In this document: one piece after another, positions 11,959 through 23,084 of the stretch
Layout: every line of letters begins with the position of its first letter
Numbering within the stretch: the first letter of the stretch is position 1
From: Sorex araneus
Lineage: Eukaryota; Chordata; Mammalia; Eulipotyphla; Soricidae
Direction of reading: 5' to 3'
Assembly (NCBI RefSeq): GCF_027595985.1
Contig: NC_073313.1
Location: forward strand, 87,347,596-87,411,595
Length of the DNA: 64,000 nt
Position numbers and translations under genes: made by a program
Notes under the pieces: generated by a model
Database searches by the model: none
Told to the model about the DNA's origin: nothing
The model's input: only the letters and a program-made list of their open reading frames with translations

Positions 11959-12090
11959 TCGTGCTGATTTGGGGGGAGGACGTGGGTTGCTTTTTGTGGG
12001 TTTGGGGATTAAGCTCAGGGCCTTACACAGAGGCGACATTTGCTACATATGTGCCACACCCACAGCCCAAAGGTCCAAAGGTTCTGCTTT

Positions 12091-12095
<5 letters not shown>

Positions 12096-12151
<56 letters not shown>
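12096..12151. repeat. (CT)n microsatellite
   Basis: About 28 CT units abut the tail side of the inverted SINE that follows. Confidence 0.97.
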
Positions 12152-12157
<6 letters not shown>

Positions 12158-12316
12158 GGGGCCACATCCAGCAGTAGTCAGGGCTTACTTCCGTCTCTGC
12201 TCTCAGGGATCACTCCTGGCTCTGGGGGACCTTATGTAGTATCAGGAGTTGAGCCTGTGTCAGCCACAATAGAAGGCAAGCACCCTATCTGCTGTACTTT
12301 CTCGCTCTCTGGCCCC
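12152..12316 (-). repeat. SINE family A
   Basis: Inverted copy with GTTTTGGGGCCACATCCAGC at the tail side and GCTCTCTGGCCCC at the head side. Confidence 0.8.
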
Positions 12317-12340
12317 TTGAGTCTCATTTTATACAGAGAA

Positions 12341-12512
12341 ATGGGGTCTGGGCAGATAGTATAACGGGCAAGGCACTTGTCTTACAATCAGTCAACCAAG
12401 ATTCAATTCTTGGCACCCAATAAGCCCCCCACTCTAAGCCCCCCAGAAATGATTCCTGAGCACAGAGGCAGGAGTAAGCCTTGTGCCCCCCACCAAAAAA
12501 ATAATAATTTTA
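12341..12512 (+). repeat. SINE family A, diverged
   Basis: Forward copy with a TAACGGGCAAGGCACTTG head segment and an ACCAAAAAAATAATAAT tail. Confidence 0.65.
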
Positions 12513-12605
12513 TTCAGATATAGATGAGAAAAATGAATGCATCAAAAGCTTAAAGAGACTTGTATGAAGTCATAATATTCAAGTTTCAAGTGCCGCTGAT
12601 GCTAC

Positions 12606-12850
12606 AGTCACTGTCACTGTCACTGTCATCCTGTTGCTCATCGATTTGCTCGAGCGGGCACCAGTAACGTCTCCATTGTGAGGCTTGTTGTTACTGTTCT
12701 TGGCATATCAAATATGCCACGGGTAGCTTGCCAGGCTCTGCCATGAGGGCGAGATACTCTCGGTAGCTTGCCGGGCTCTCCAAGAGGGGCAGAGAAATTG
12801 AACCCGGGTTGGTCGAGTGCAAGGCAAACGCCCTACCTGCTGTGCTGGCT
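12606..12850 (-). repeat. SINE family B, near full length
   Basis: Family B shares the tRNA-related head with family A but has another body (TACTGGTGCCCGCTCGAGCA in forward sense) and ends in a short tandem repeat instead of poly-A. This inverted copy starts with TCACTG repeated three times (tail complement). Confidence 0.85.
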
Positions 12851-13629
12851 GAATGCTACAGTATGATTCAAAATTCCATTCTGTTGAACAAAGAGACTGG
12901 AACCTATGACTATGATTTCCTCAGTCCTACTCCCAAGCAAAATACGTAACTATATGAATCAATTAAATATGAGGGTTCAGAGACACGTACACCTTCCAAT
13001 GCACATGCATGCACACAGACTCACCTACGTGTATCCTTGGCTTTGTGAACATCTCCCTTAGGGCAAATGTTGCAATCCCTAGGACGGAAGTTTTTCTGCA
13101 GAGCCAAAACTGTTGGGATTGGAAAGGGAGGGAGGCCCTATGCCAGCTCAACCTTCCTTGAACCCAAGACAGGATCAGCTGCGCTTCTCAGCAGGGAACA
13201 CACAAACTCAGGAGGAGGATTGCCCCTTTAAGACTTCACTAAATCTCTTGAGTTTCCTCCTCACCTGCACCTGGGAATGTGCTCCTATCATCACAGCAGC
13301 TTCCCAAGTGCCTGCCTGTGGAGCAAGGCTATGAGGTGGGTGCCTGAGTGGGGCCGTGTCCTTAGTGTTTATGCCAAACTCCACCCAACAATTGCAGAAC
13401 TGGATCAAACAGAGGAGACCTACCGCTTAGGCATTGGCAAGCCCCAGGTTTTGCAAATACAGTTAGGCCCGCAAAAGCACCTTTCCCTCTAGATCTCTGC
13501 TCCCAGTTTCTGAGACTTAACCAAGACTTTCCCGAGCCACACTGTTCCTGACAGTTATCCCAGCCAGCCTGATTAAAATCGTGTCCCTCGTGCTGTCCCT
13601 CATGCTTCCTATTCCCCGCTAGTTATTTT
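12851..13629. other. no feature recognised
   Basis: No gene or repeat supported. Opposed frames at 13113-13334 and 13208-13408 have no recognisable product. Confidence 0.35.
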
Positions 13630-13768
13630 TAGGTCTTTGGGCCACACTTGGTGATGCTCAGGCTTTACTCCTGGCAAGCTTCGGGGAACCATATGGGTTG
13701 TTGGAGAGCAAATCTTGGTCTGCTGCATGCAAGGCAAATGCCCTACCTGCTGTACTCTCTTCAGTCCT
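13630..13768 (-). repeat. SINE family A, internally deleted
   Basis: Inverted copy lacking the segment between CTTTACTCCTGG and the CCATATGG block. Confidence 0.7.
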
Positions 13769-14594
13769 GTGAAGCCCCGATTCCTGTTCCCCTGTTACTT
13801 CCTTTTCTCAACTTCTTCTTTCTCCATGAATTTCTTTGTTTCTCCAGGGCCATTTCTCATCGAATCATGTTTTTCATATCTTCATTTTCTTCATTGTCAG
13901 TCTATTATTTGCATAAAATTAGCATGAGGTTATTGTTGTCTTTGCACCAAGAATAGGCTCATGCACATAGCTGTTGCTCAAGAAATGTGTGTTGGAATGA
14001 ATGCACCGATTCCCATAAGTTCTGAGCATGCTACAAAATATTGGTGCGACATTTTGTAGCAGTGACCTGATCACACTGCGTAAATGATGACACTGATGCA
14101 GTCCTCCATCCTCAGCCATTTCTAGGGGGGAGGGCTGATGCTGGGAAATGTAGCCATGAAACTGACCAGAGTGAGATCTACACGTAGAACAAAGAAAAAT
14201 TCTTCTAAACATGACTTCCCTGCCAAGATCAGTAACTGCGATCATCACGCTGGAGGAAGGGCCCTCCTGACGGAGGTTCCAAACTATTCAATCACCTACT
14301 AAATCAATGAGAAAACTCAGCAGTGCTCGGGGAACACAGAGAGCGCGCATCATTGTTTATCAGCAGACAGGATCTAAACTGCAAGAGGAGCTGATGTAGC
14401 ACTTCCTAAGCAACCTAAGTAAACAACAACCACAACAGAAATAGGGGAATTCCCCTGATACTGGCTAATAATAGCCCATTTCACTCCAGCACCCTGATTC
14501 ACTATGTGACTTCAAGTGACTCAGTTCACTTCTCTGGGCCTCCGGGTCTTTGTTGGTAAAAATAGGAACCAGAGGGTTAGAAATGAGAATGCTT
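13769..14594. other. no feature recognised
   Basis: About 0.8 kb without recognisable features. The minus-strand frame at 13919-14248 is unremarkable. Confidence 0.35.
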
Positions 14595-14752
14595 GAAGGG
14601 GTCAGCACACCAAAAGCATACTCTGCATGTAGGAGGCCCAAGTTCCATCCCTGACACAGCATAGTCCCATAAGCATCCATGGCAGTGACCTCCAAGCACA
14701 GTACTGGGAATTGTCCCAAAGCACTTCTGAGCACAGTTCCCCCTACCAAAAT
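14595..14752 (+). repeat. SINE family A, old
   Basis: Forward, strongly diverged. CCAAGTTCCATCCCTGACAC corresponds to the B-box region and the end is CCCCCTACCAAA. Confidence 0.5.
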
Positions 14753-15191
14753 TGGGAACCCTAATGTTGCATATAGGGCTACTGTGTGGCTTAAATGATT
14801 TAATAAGTTCTTAGAACAATACATGCTACGTAATAACAGGCTATATATAAGTGTCACTGACTTGCAAACAAGTGAGTGTGTCTAGGGAGAATCTATACTC
14901 TCCCTCTACCTGTATCCAGAGTAAAAGCTGTAAGCACAGTCTAATGTTAGCTATTACTACAGCTGTCAGCAGACCATGCTCTGCTGACGCTAAGGAGTAC
15001 TATTTATATTTGATTTATGTGTCTTCTGTAAGACACCACTAACTCCATGAAGCTGTCAATGACCACGACCACTTAGAGCAGAGTGTGTTAAACTTACACA
15101 CAGGAAGATACTCAATTCAATCTCCCATGAGGCTTTCACTCAGGACTTTGATAAGTCTCCTGCTACTTTAGAAATAAAATATTAATTTTCT

Positions 15192-15360
15192 GTGTGTGTT
15201 TTTGAGCCATACTCAGTGGTTCTTAGGGGATACTCCTGGCTCTGTGCTTGGGGGTCACTCCCACCAGTGCTCAGGAGACCATATGGTGCCAGGGATCGAA
15301 CCTGGGCCTCCTATGGGCAAAGTGTGTGCTCAGGCCACTGAGTTATTATTTCTCTGATCG
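15192..15360 (-). repeat. SINE family A
   Basis: Inverted copy with a clear body (GGAGACCATATGGTGCCAGG) and GATCGAACCTGGG B-box complement. The head end is diverged. Confidence 0.75.
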
Positions 15361-15444
15361 GGAACCATACATATTCTTCCAGAGGAGTAAACAATAGTCC
15401 TCCCTCTTGTGGGGGAGACTTAATTTTATTTTAAAAAAGTATTT

Positions 15445-15660
15445 CCTAGTGTCAGAGAAATATTTCAGGAGTTTAGGTGCTTGTCTTTCACTTGAACACA
15501 CTGGTTTGAATCCTGGCACCGTGTAGGGTCTTACCTCGCATGTGGTTGACCCAGGTTCGGTCACTGGCACTGCACGTGGTCTCCCAAGCAATGCTAGGAG
15601 TGATCCCTGAGCACAGAGCCAGGAATAAGTCCTGAGCCAGGCCCAGACACACACAAAAAG
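15445..15660 (+). repeat. SINE family A, possibly two head segments
   Basis: A diverged forward head (15445-15520) is followed by a second B-box-like CCAGGTTCGGTCACTGG, then the body and a CACACACAAAAAG tail. This may be one element inserted into another or an internal duplication. Confidence 0.55.
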
Positions 15661-15682
15661 TATTTTCTTCTCTTTCCCTCTG

Positions 15683-16015
15683 CTTGCTGTTGTGGTGATG
15701 AGAAGTCACATACACTTGTTTGTGATGCTTGCACACTTGCCTGGGATCTACGCCAGGGGTGGCACACTTGACATTAGTACTCACACACTTTTACTTGAGG
15801 TGCTTGCTGGGGACCCCGCATTCCAGTTACTGTACTCACACACAGTTGTGGTGTACTGAAAATCAACTCACCTAGATGTGGCCCTGGGGATCCCCAACAG
15901 CCCAGTCTCTGGGATTACACTTAGCTTGTCATCCCAGCAATCAAACTTGTGGCCTCACTGGCCTTCGCTTTGCAGGGCAGGAGATTTTTGCCATGGAGCT
16001 ATCCCCCGGCACCCT
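15683..16015 (-). repeat. repeat type C (unnamed dispersed repeat), copy 1
   Basis: Shares an opening TTGTGGTGATGAGAAGTCAC-type block, ACACTTGTTTGTG and a closing GAGCTATCCC segment with 43806-44010. Read in reverse, the closing segment looks like a tRNA-derived 5' head. Copy 1 is longer than copy 2. Confidence 0.5.
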
Positions 16016-16754
16016 ATTGTTGACTACGGTACCTAGAATATTTACTGCATTTTCTTGCCTTATTTAGTTTTTACCCCGAAGTTTGTACCTCTAGATTGCC
16101 TTCACCCATTTCTCCCTCCATTTCTCTGTATACCACAAATCTGATTTTTCTCGATAGTTTTTGTTTGGATTAGCTTTACAAAGCTACTGAGTCTTCACAG
16201 CATCAAAATGCCAAAGATCCTCCACCACTGTTCTATGTCACTTCCAGTCTCCCTATTCCTTCCACACCCAACCTACCTCCCCATGACAATTTACACCTAG
16301 TACTTAGAAATCTCTGGCTTGCAATCAAAGGTCAAGGGTTTGTCCTCATTCAATACTGTTCCCTTATTTTCTGTCTTTATATAGAATCATCTGGTATTTG
16401 TTGCTCTTCCTCTGACTTGTTTCACTTATTATGGTGCCTTCCAGTTTGATCCAAGTCACAGCAAACTGCAAGATTATATCTTTCCTTATAATTGTGTAAC
16501 ATTCCATTGTGTATATATTCTACCTCTTTATTTATTAATCTGTCTCTTAGGCATTTGGGTTGTTTTCATATCCTGGCTATTGTGCCTAGTACAACAATGA
16601 ACATACCTATGTATGCACAGATCTTTTCAAGTTAGTTTTTTTGTGTTTTGGAAACTGATGCCAAGAAGTGGGATTGCTGGGTCATACAGAAACTCTGTTC
16701 TTACTTTTATGTTTATTTGTTTTTAATGTGTATTTTGATTTGTTATTTTTTTGT

Positions 16755-16918
16755 TTGGTTTGGTTTGGGGGCCATATCCGGCAGTGCTCAGGGTTTATTC
16801 CTGGCTCTGCACTTAGGGATCTCTCTTGGCAGTGCTCAGGAGACCCTATTGTGTGCCATTTATCAAACCCACCTCAGCAACATGCAAGTGTCTTATCCAC
16901 TCATTATGTGTCCAACCT
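16755..16918 (-). repeat. SINE family A inside LINE-1
   Basis: Inverted copy with a TTTGGTTTGGTTTGGGGGCC tail side. Its head complement is diverged near TGTCCAACC. Confidence 0.7.
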
Positions 16919-16937
16919 TATTACTCTTACTTTTGAT

Positions 16938-17098
16938 TAGTTTGGAGCCACACCCAGTGGTGCTCAGGGCTTACTCCTTGCTCTGTACTCAGAAATCACT
17001 CCTGAAAGTGATCAAGGGACCATATGTGGTGCCAGGGATTGAATTCAGGTGAGCCACAGAAAGGCAACAGTCTGGCCCATTACATTTTCTCACTGGCT
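16938..17098 (-). repeat. SINE family A inside LINE-1, second copy
   Basis: Inverted copy 20 bases after the previous one. The body GTGCTCAGGGCTTACTCC is clear. Confidence 0.7.
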
Positions 17099-18100
17099 CT
17101 GTTCGTCTTAAAATATTATTATACTTAAAGTCATGTGCTTATAATTATGTTGACATTTGCTCTATTCTTACTTTTCTGAGAAATATCCATATTTTTTTCC
17201 ACAGAGGTTGAACTAGACAACTTTTCCCACCAACACGGGATTTTCGCTGCATCCCTACCAACATGGGTTGTTTCTAGTATTCCTGATATGTGAGAATGTG
17301 AGGTGTGAGGTGATATCTTATTGTCATTCTGATTTGCAGCTCCCAGACAATAAGTGACAGTGAAAACTTTTTTATATGGCTACTAACAAGTCATATATCC
17401 TCTTTGGGAAATAATGTCTATTCATCTTTTCACTCTTTTTTGGAAGGGTTATTGGTCTTCGTTGTTGTTGACCTTTGTGAGTGCTTTACATATCTTAGGT
17501 ATTAACACCTTATCTGATGTACGGCAAGCAGATCTTTTCTCCTGGCATAATGGTGTGATTTTAAACAAAAATTTAACCCATTTTTCTTTTGTCATGCAAA
17601 ACCTTTTAAATCTGATGTTGTCCCAAATTTTTATATCTGCTGATGTATGATGTATCTGTGGTGCAACATTTGTGTTCACATCCTGATCACGAGACAGAAT
17701 CAGCTTCAAAATATACATATACCAAACATAGGGGTTGTTTTTCCTACACCTTCCCTGAAGGATCTTATTCAGAATCAGGTCCCAGGTCCTGGCTGCTTAA
17801 GCCTGCATGCCAGACAGTTGTAGGTGTGTGTATTATTTTATTTAATTTTTAGTTAATTTTGTTTAGTATAATATTATCTTATTTCAGAGTTGATGTCTGA
17901 CCTTCAAAATTTTCCTTCGTCGGCACAGCTCAATCCAGAGGAGAGTGTATAGCAGAGATGGTGCTCGACAGATGTTCATCAGCTCCCCAGCATGTCCCAT
18001 CCTCCTGTTTGGCTAATTTTAGACCACATGACTTGTTCTGTCCAATGAGGAAGCACTGAGAATTATGCACGTAATTTCTGGGCTGTATTTGTATGAAGGA

Positions 18101-18345
18101 CTGGAGCAATAGAACAGCGGGTAGGGCGTTTGCCTTGCACGCAGCCGACCTGGGTTCGATTCCTCCGTCCCTCTCCAAGAGCCTGACAAGCTGTTGAGAG
18201 TATCCCACCCTCACAGCAGAGCCTGGCAAGCTACCCATGGCGTAGTCTATATACCAAAAACAGTAACAACAAGTTTCACAATGGAGACGTTACTGGTGCC
18301 CGCTAAGCAAATCAATGAACAACAGGACAATAGTACTGCATTGCA
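18101..18345 (+). repeat. SINE family B, forward
   Basis: Complete forward copy: head with GCGGGTAGGGCGTTTGCCTT, B box GGTTCGATTCC, body AGCCTGGCAAGCTACCCATG, then ATGGAGACGTTACTGGTGCC, and tail ACAGGACAATAGTACTGCA. Confidence 0.9.
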
Positions 18346-18655
18346 TTTGTATGAAGGATATTAATTCAGGCTAAATGAGTCCGTGAGATGGGGACCCTGA
18401 TTGGATAAGATGGGAGCGCTTGTGAGAGGAGACACCAGAGTTCTCAAAAAGGTGATGGCTGTCGCAAGCCAGGAAGACTCCTCACCCGGACCATGAGGAC
18501 ACCTTGATCCAGGCCTTCCTAGCCTGCAAAAGTTCTCTTGGTTTTGCCACTGCATTTGGTATTTTGTCATGAAATCTTAAGCTAGTACACATCACCTTCT
18601 CCATTGCTCTTTTCCTTTGCTCCCAAGGTTTTCTGTCGTCCAATCTGAAGATTTG

Positions 18656-18815
18656 TTTGGGGGCCACATCTAGGAGTGCTTAAGGCTTACTTTTGGCTCT
18701 GCACTCAGGGATCACTTCTGGTGCACAGAGAACGATCTGCAGGGCCAGGTATCTTACTGAGGATGGCCATGTGCAAGGAGAATGCCTTACACCCCTGTGT
18801 TATATCTCTGGGCCG
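18656..18815 (-). repeat. SINE family A, diverged
   Basis: Inverted copy with tail-side TTTGGGGGCCACATCTAGG and head complement ATATCTCTGGGCC. Confidence 0.7.
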
Positions 18816-19750
18816 CTGCATTAGATTTTGTATAACCAAGAACAATCCTCTCCGGTGTTAAACCACTGGATTCCTTTGTTGCTGCAGCATTACCCAGACT
18901 GTCCTGTACAGTGGCAGAGGAAAGGCTATGGTAGACCATGTTTTTCCAAACAAGATCAAAATCAGATGAGTGCCACCAGCTGTTTTTCCTCTGGCTCAGC
19001 TTGCTCAGAGACTAGGTGTAGCCTCAGTGAGTTCTGGATATACAGATAGAAGCAAACCGTTAAAAAAAAGAAGCAGCAGCAGCAAGCTGTGCTTACAGGG
19101 CCTTGGGATTCAGCCAACAATAAAGATGTAAACTGCTCAAGGAATTCATTGAGGTTTCAAGCAAGAAAACAAGAGCTCCAGCTGCAGAAAAGTCTGGGAA
19201 ACCCTGGGAGGTAAAGCATTGTTTCCAAAAGCCCCCATTGAAATGCACACCAGCTCCCTGGAAGGGGGGGGTTCACATGTATTCACTAACAACCAGGAGG
19301 CACATTCTTAAGGACCAATTTCTTTGGGGAGGGTTAGAGGGACTGACCAGGGCCTCAGGGCCACCCTGGGTCACAAAGTAGGAGGTAGACCACACAACTT
19401 GGCTCAGGGTCCCCCCCTCACCCTGCCTTGAGGAGCTTTGAATTTCCCTAGGAAATCGGGGCCATATCAACTTCAATTTCCCAGTCTTTTATTACTGATA
19501 TGTGCCTCTTGGGCCAGGTCACTTGCATCGCCATCTCTTCACACCTTTTTTTCCCCAAGTAAGTGGCAAAAGCATTTGTATCCATCAGATTTTACCTTCA
19601 AGCTCCATCTCCTTTTCAAAGCCCAACTCAAGCCTGATCTCATCCCCCCCAACTTATGTAAAGCCTGTTTATTTCCTAATAATAATAGCTATAGCCAACA
19701 TGTTTTTGTAGTGTTGAGGATGGAACACAGGGTCTCACATCTATAAGACA
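18816..19750. other. no gene supported
   Basis: A GCAGCAGCAGC patch lies at about 19072-19085 and C/T-rich sequence at 19480-19700. No recognisable coding or repeat structure. Confidence 0.35.
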
Positions 19751-19764
19751 ATGTGCAACACACA

Positions 19765-19920
19765 TATATGTATATGTATATGTATATGTATAGGTATAGG
19801 TATAGGTATAGGTATAGGTATAGGTATAGGTATAGGTATAGGTATAGGTGTAGGTGTAGGTGTAGGTGTAGGTATAGGTATAGGTATAGGTATAGGTATA
19901 GGTATAGGTATAGGTATATA
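19765..19920. repeat. hexanucleotide array with three blocks
   Basis: (TATATG)n leads into TATAGG x10 (19789-19848), TGTAGG x4 (19849-19872) and TATAGG x7 (19873-19914). The open frames across it are repeat artefacts. Confidence 0.95.
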
Positions 19921-19924
19921 ATTC

Positions 19925-20062
19925 GGGGCATACCTGGCTGTGTTCAGGGCTTACTTGTTGACTCTGCCCTTAGGAATCCAGTCCTCAGGGACCTATATGC
20001 AGTGACATGGATTGAACCAGGGACAACAGCATGCAAGGCACTGTAGCAGCACTGTCTTCCTG
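19925..20062 (-). repeat. SINE family A, diverged
   Basis: Inverted copy directly after the hexamer array, so the array sits at its tail side. Confidence 0.6.
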
Positions 20063-20065
20063 TTT

Positions 20066-20268
20066 TATTTGGAGCGGGCACCAGTAACGTCTCCATTGTG
20101 AGACTTGTTACTGTTTTTGGCATATTGAATATGCCGCGCGGAGCTTGCCAGTGTGAGCAGGATACTCTCCGTAGCTTACCGGGCTCTCCGAGAGGATGGA
20201 GGAATCGAACCCAGGTCGGTTGCGTGCAAGGCAAACACCCTAACCGCTATGCTATTCAGATCATCTGT
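20066..20268 (-). repeat. SINE family B, 3'-truncated
   Basis: Inverted copy starting inside the body at GGAGCGGGCACCAGTAACGT. The tail is absent. Head complement ends at CTATGCTATTCAGATC. Confidence 0.8.
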
Positions 20269-20339
20269 ATGATATTTCCATTCTCTTACCATTTTTTCTG
20301 CTGGCTCCTACTCTCTGTCATATCATATCCTCTTTTTAG

Positions 20340-20480
20340 CTCCTGAGGAAGATGTTATCATTCTTTATATCAGAGAAAACTGAGGTTCAGTGGGGAGAAG
20401 GGAGGATTGTTTAGCTAAAGACATTTAGTTTAGTTAATGGCAGAGCTGGAACTCTGCTTTAGCCATCATTCCACACTATC
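20340..20480 (+). repeat. MIR-like ancient SINE
   Basis: GAGAAAACTGAGGTTCAGTG and GGCAGAGCTGGAACTCTGC match the MIR core order. Confidence 0.6.
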
Positions 20481-20599
20481 CCCTATAGATCAGCCAGCAT
20501 ATAATTTATTTTTAATTGCCACCCAATTTCTGTAGCCTTTTTTGAGGTTAGGAATGGCTTCTGCCAACTTGTTACTAATTAGTCTTCTTTTGAGTGGCG

Positions 20600-20760
20600 C
20601 TTTACTGTTTATCTAGGGCTTCTATATACTTGGATAACATCTAATTTTGGTACATTTCCAAGACATCATTCTCAGTTGAAAGATAAACTGAGGCTCAGAG
20701 ACTTACAGGAGTTGCACATCAGGCATCTGATGAGGGACAAGAGGATGTTCTTTGGACTAT
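20600..20760 (+). repeat. MIR-like ancient SINE fragment
   Basis: GATAAACTGAGGCTCAGAG with a preceding CATTCTCAG segment; shorter and more diverged than the copy at 20340. Confidence 0.45.
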
Positions 20761-21129
20761 CTCAAGGTGCCTCTTACTTCCAATTTGGGTCTAGCTAATT
20801 TTTCCTGTTCTCCTAACCCTACAGTGTTCTAAGCCTCATTTCCATCCAACTCTACATCCTTAGGATAGAAAGGAATTATGCCGATTCAATTGGGTTTGAG
20901 TGGAACTTCCCCAGTAGCCCCTGAACTGGCAACTAGGGCCCAAATCTGAAGACTGTCTCATGAGACAACTTCCAACAACTATGTGGGAGAGTGGGCAATG
21001 CTTCTCTTAGGGCTTATTAAGAACCACAGAATACACTCTACTGCTCCCAATCCCCTCCCTTGCCTACACAGGCAGAACAGGGGAATCAAGAGGCTTAAAA
21101 CTAGTGCTGTGGCCTCTCCCTCCTTGACA

Positions 21130-22520
21130 GTGAGAAGGTGCCAATGAAATTTCCATCAACAATGTCACCATTATTCATTGCTGCACTTAGTACAATGGGT
21201 AAGGTATAGAATCAACCTACATGTCCAATGATAGATGAGTGGATTAGGAAGATGTGGTATATATACACGATGAAATACTATGCAGTTTCAAGAAATGATG
21301 AAACCATACAATTTGATGGAACATAGTTGGAATTGGAAGATATCATGCTGAGTGAAGTAAGTCAGAAGAAGGACAAACACAGGATGATCTCACTTATCTG
21401 TGGTATATAGAATAACTGGATGGGAAAATGTGATATGGTAAAGGTGGGGTTGCCTAGATGAACGTTAACCCCTAGAGTTTAGGGTGAAGGACAGTGAAGG
21501 AAAGAAATTGAGGTGGGAAGTAATGGGTAAATAGAAGTCAGGGGCCTCAGGTATATTAAAAAGCAACAGCTCAAATTTAAACAACAACAAAGACACCAAG
21601 GTATCAGTGAGAAGAGCATAATGCCATGCCATTCCTGATTATACATCTCCTTTAGGCATTTCCAACTTTGTGGCTCTGCCTATAGCCTCCAAAAACCAAG
21701 GGGAATGGGACTAGAAGGAATTAGGAGGGCAATGAGCAGGGGCAGCAGACATGAGAGGGCTGGACATATTTCCTCAGTGGGCATCCCTGAGGGAAAAGGG
21801 GCTTCAGTTATATTACCTTATTCCACCAAAGACAACTGGCTTCTGGACAAGGGGACCCAATGTAACTTATAGGAGAGTTAGAACCACTTAGCTTCAAGCA
21901 TTCATTCACAAATTCATTATGTGCCTTATTCATTGAGTGTCCCAGTCTGGGAAGGCTGTATTTACACTGTGGGTACAAGGATCAATAATGCCGGCACCTT
22001 TCCTTCAGGACGCTCAAGAAGGGGCATATGATTTCTAGAGGGAGGAGATGATTTTGATGCAATTTTGTTTCCCTGTTTTAAAACCGCCAAGTAGTGGGGG
22101 TCATTGGGAGTACTATTGGTAGCAGGGATGTGTGTATGTGTGTGTATGTGTATGTGACATGGGGGAGAGTGGTGGTTGGAAGAAGTGTTGCCTGCCTCCT
22201 ATCTTCTCCCAATCAGAGATCTCTGAAGTGGGGAGACCTCAAGAACCTTCCCAGTTGTGAGGAGTAGTTGAAGAAAAAGGAAATCATTGTATGTCGGTAT
22301 CCCCATTGAATTGACACAATAATAGACCAGCTACCTGGTGGCAAAACTCATGCCAAATACCTGGCCCTAGAGGAGGGTGGGAAAGTGGGGGTATACCTGG
22401 GATATTGGTGGTGAGGAATGTGCACTGGTGGAGGGATGGGTGCTTGATCATTGTGTGGTTGTAACCCAAACATGAAAGCTTGTAACTATCTCACGGTGAT
22501 TCAATAAAATAAAATAAAAA
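21130..22520 (+). mobile_element. LINE-1 3' end, forward
   Basis: Typical blocks are GATGTGGTATATATACACGATG, TGGAATTGGAAGATATCATG and a final CTCACGGTGATTCAATAAAA with an A-rich tail. No ORF2 reading frame is kept. A segment at 21869-21941 recurs at 23921-23994. Confidence 0.7.
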
Positions 22521-22639
22521 CGTGGCCCTGCCTTCATCTGTCCTCACTTCAAAGAAGTCTCTCAGCCCCTGCCTCCGGTGACCCTTCCAAAGCCAGACAG
22601 GTTTAACAGCTGTTGAAGTGGAAAATAGGATTTCATTTA

Positions 22640-22890
22640 AAAAAAAAATTATTAGTGAATCTCTGTGAGGTACAGTTACAAACTTATGAACTTTCATGTT
22701 TGCATTTCAGTCATACAGTGATCGTTTACCCATCACTCCACCAGTGCCCATTCTCCTCCACCAATCCACCAATGATCTCAGTATCTCTCTCACCACACCC
22801 ACCCCATCCCCCACCATCCCACCCTGCCTCTGCGGCAGGACATTCCCTTTTGTTCTCTCTCCTTTTGGGTGTTGTAGTTTGCAATAGAGG
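22640..22890 (-). mobile_element. LINE-1 3' end, inverted
   Basis: Starts with an A/T-rich tail complement (AAAAAAATTATTAGTGAATC) followed by CCCATCACTCCACCAGTGCC and CCTGCCTCTGCGGCAGGACA. It lies tail-to-tail with the preceding element, 120 bases apart. Confidence 0.7.
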
Positions 22891-22897
22891 ACATCAT

Positions 22898-23080
22898 TTT
22901 TCTTTCTTTTTTTTTCACTTTTTGGGTCACACCCAGCAATACACAGGGGTTGCTCCTGGCTCTGCACTCAGGAATTACTCCTGGCAGTGCTTGGGGGACC
23001 ATATGGGATGCTGGGAATCGAACCCGGGTCAGCTGCGTGCAAGGCAAACACCCTATCCGCTGTGCTATTGCTCCAGCCCC
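22898..23080 (-). repeat. SINE family A, well preserved
   Basis: Inverted near-consensus copy inserted at the end of the inverted LINE-1 piece. B-box complement GGAATCGAACCC and final TTGCTCCAGCCCC are intact. Confidence 0.9.
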
Positions 23081-23084
23081 AGAT

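Larger units (their letters stand above)
16080..17760 (-). mobile_element. old LINE-1 3' region, inverted, carrying two SINEs
   Basis: Blocks such as GGCATTTGGGTTGTTTTCAT, AAGTGGGATTGCTGGGTCAT and TTTGAGTGCTTTACATAT-like sequence are typical complements of mammalian LINE-1 3' regions. The element is interrupted by two family A copies at 16755-16918 and 16938-17098. The right boundary is uncertain. Confidence 0.65.

Noticed and set aside
11870-12364. 164-codon frame with a Leu-Ser repeat
   Set aside because: Runs through two SINEs and a (CT)n tract.
19689-20046. Frames made of alternating Tyr-Arg or Tyr-Leu
   Set aside because: Produced by the TATAGG hexamer array.
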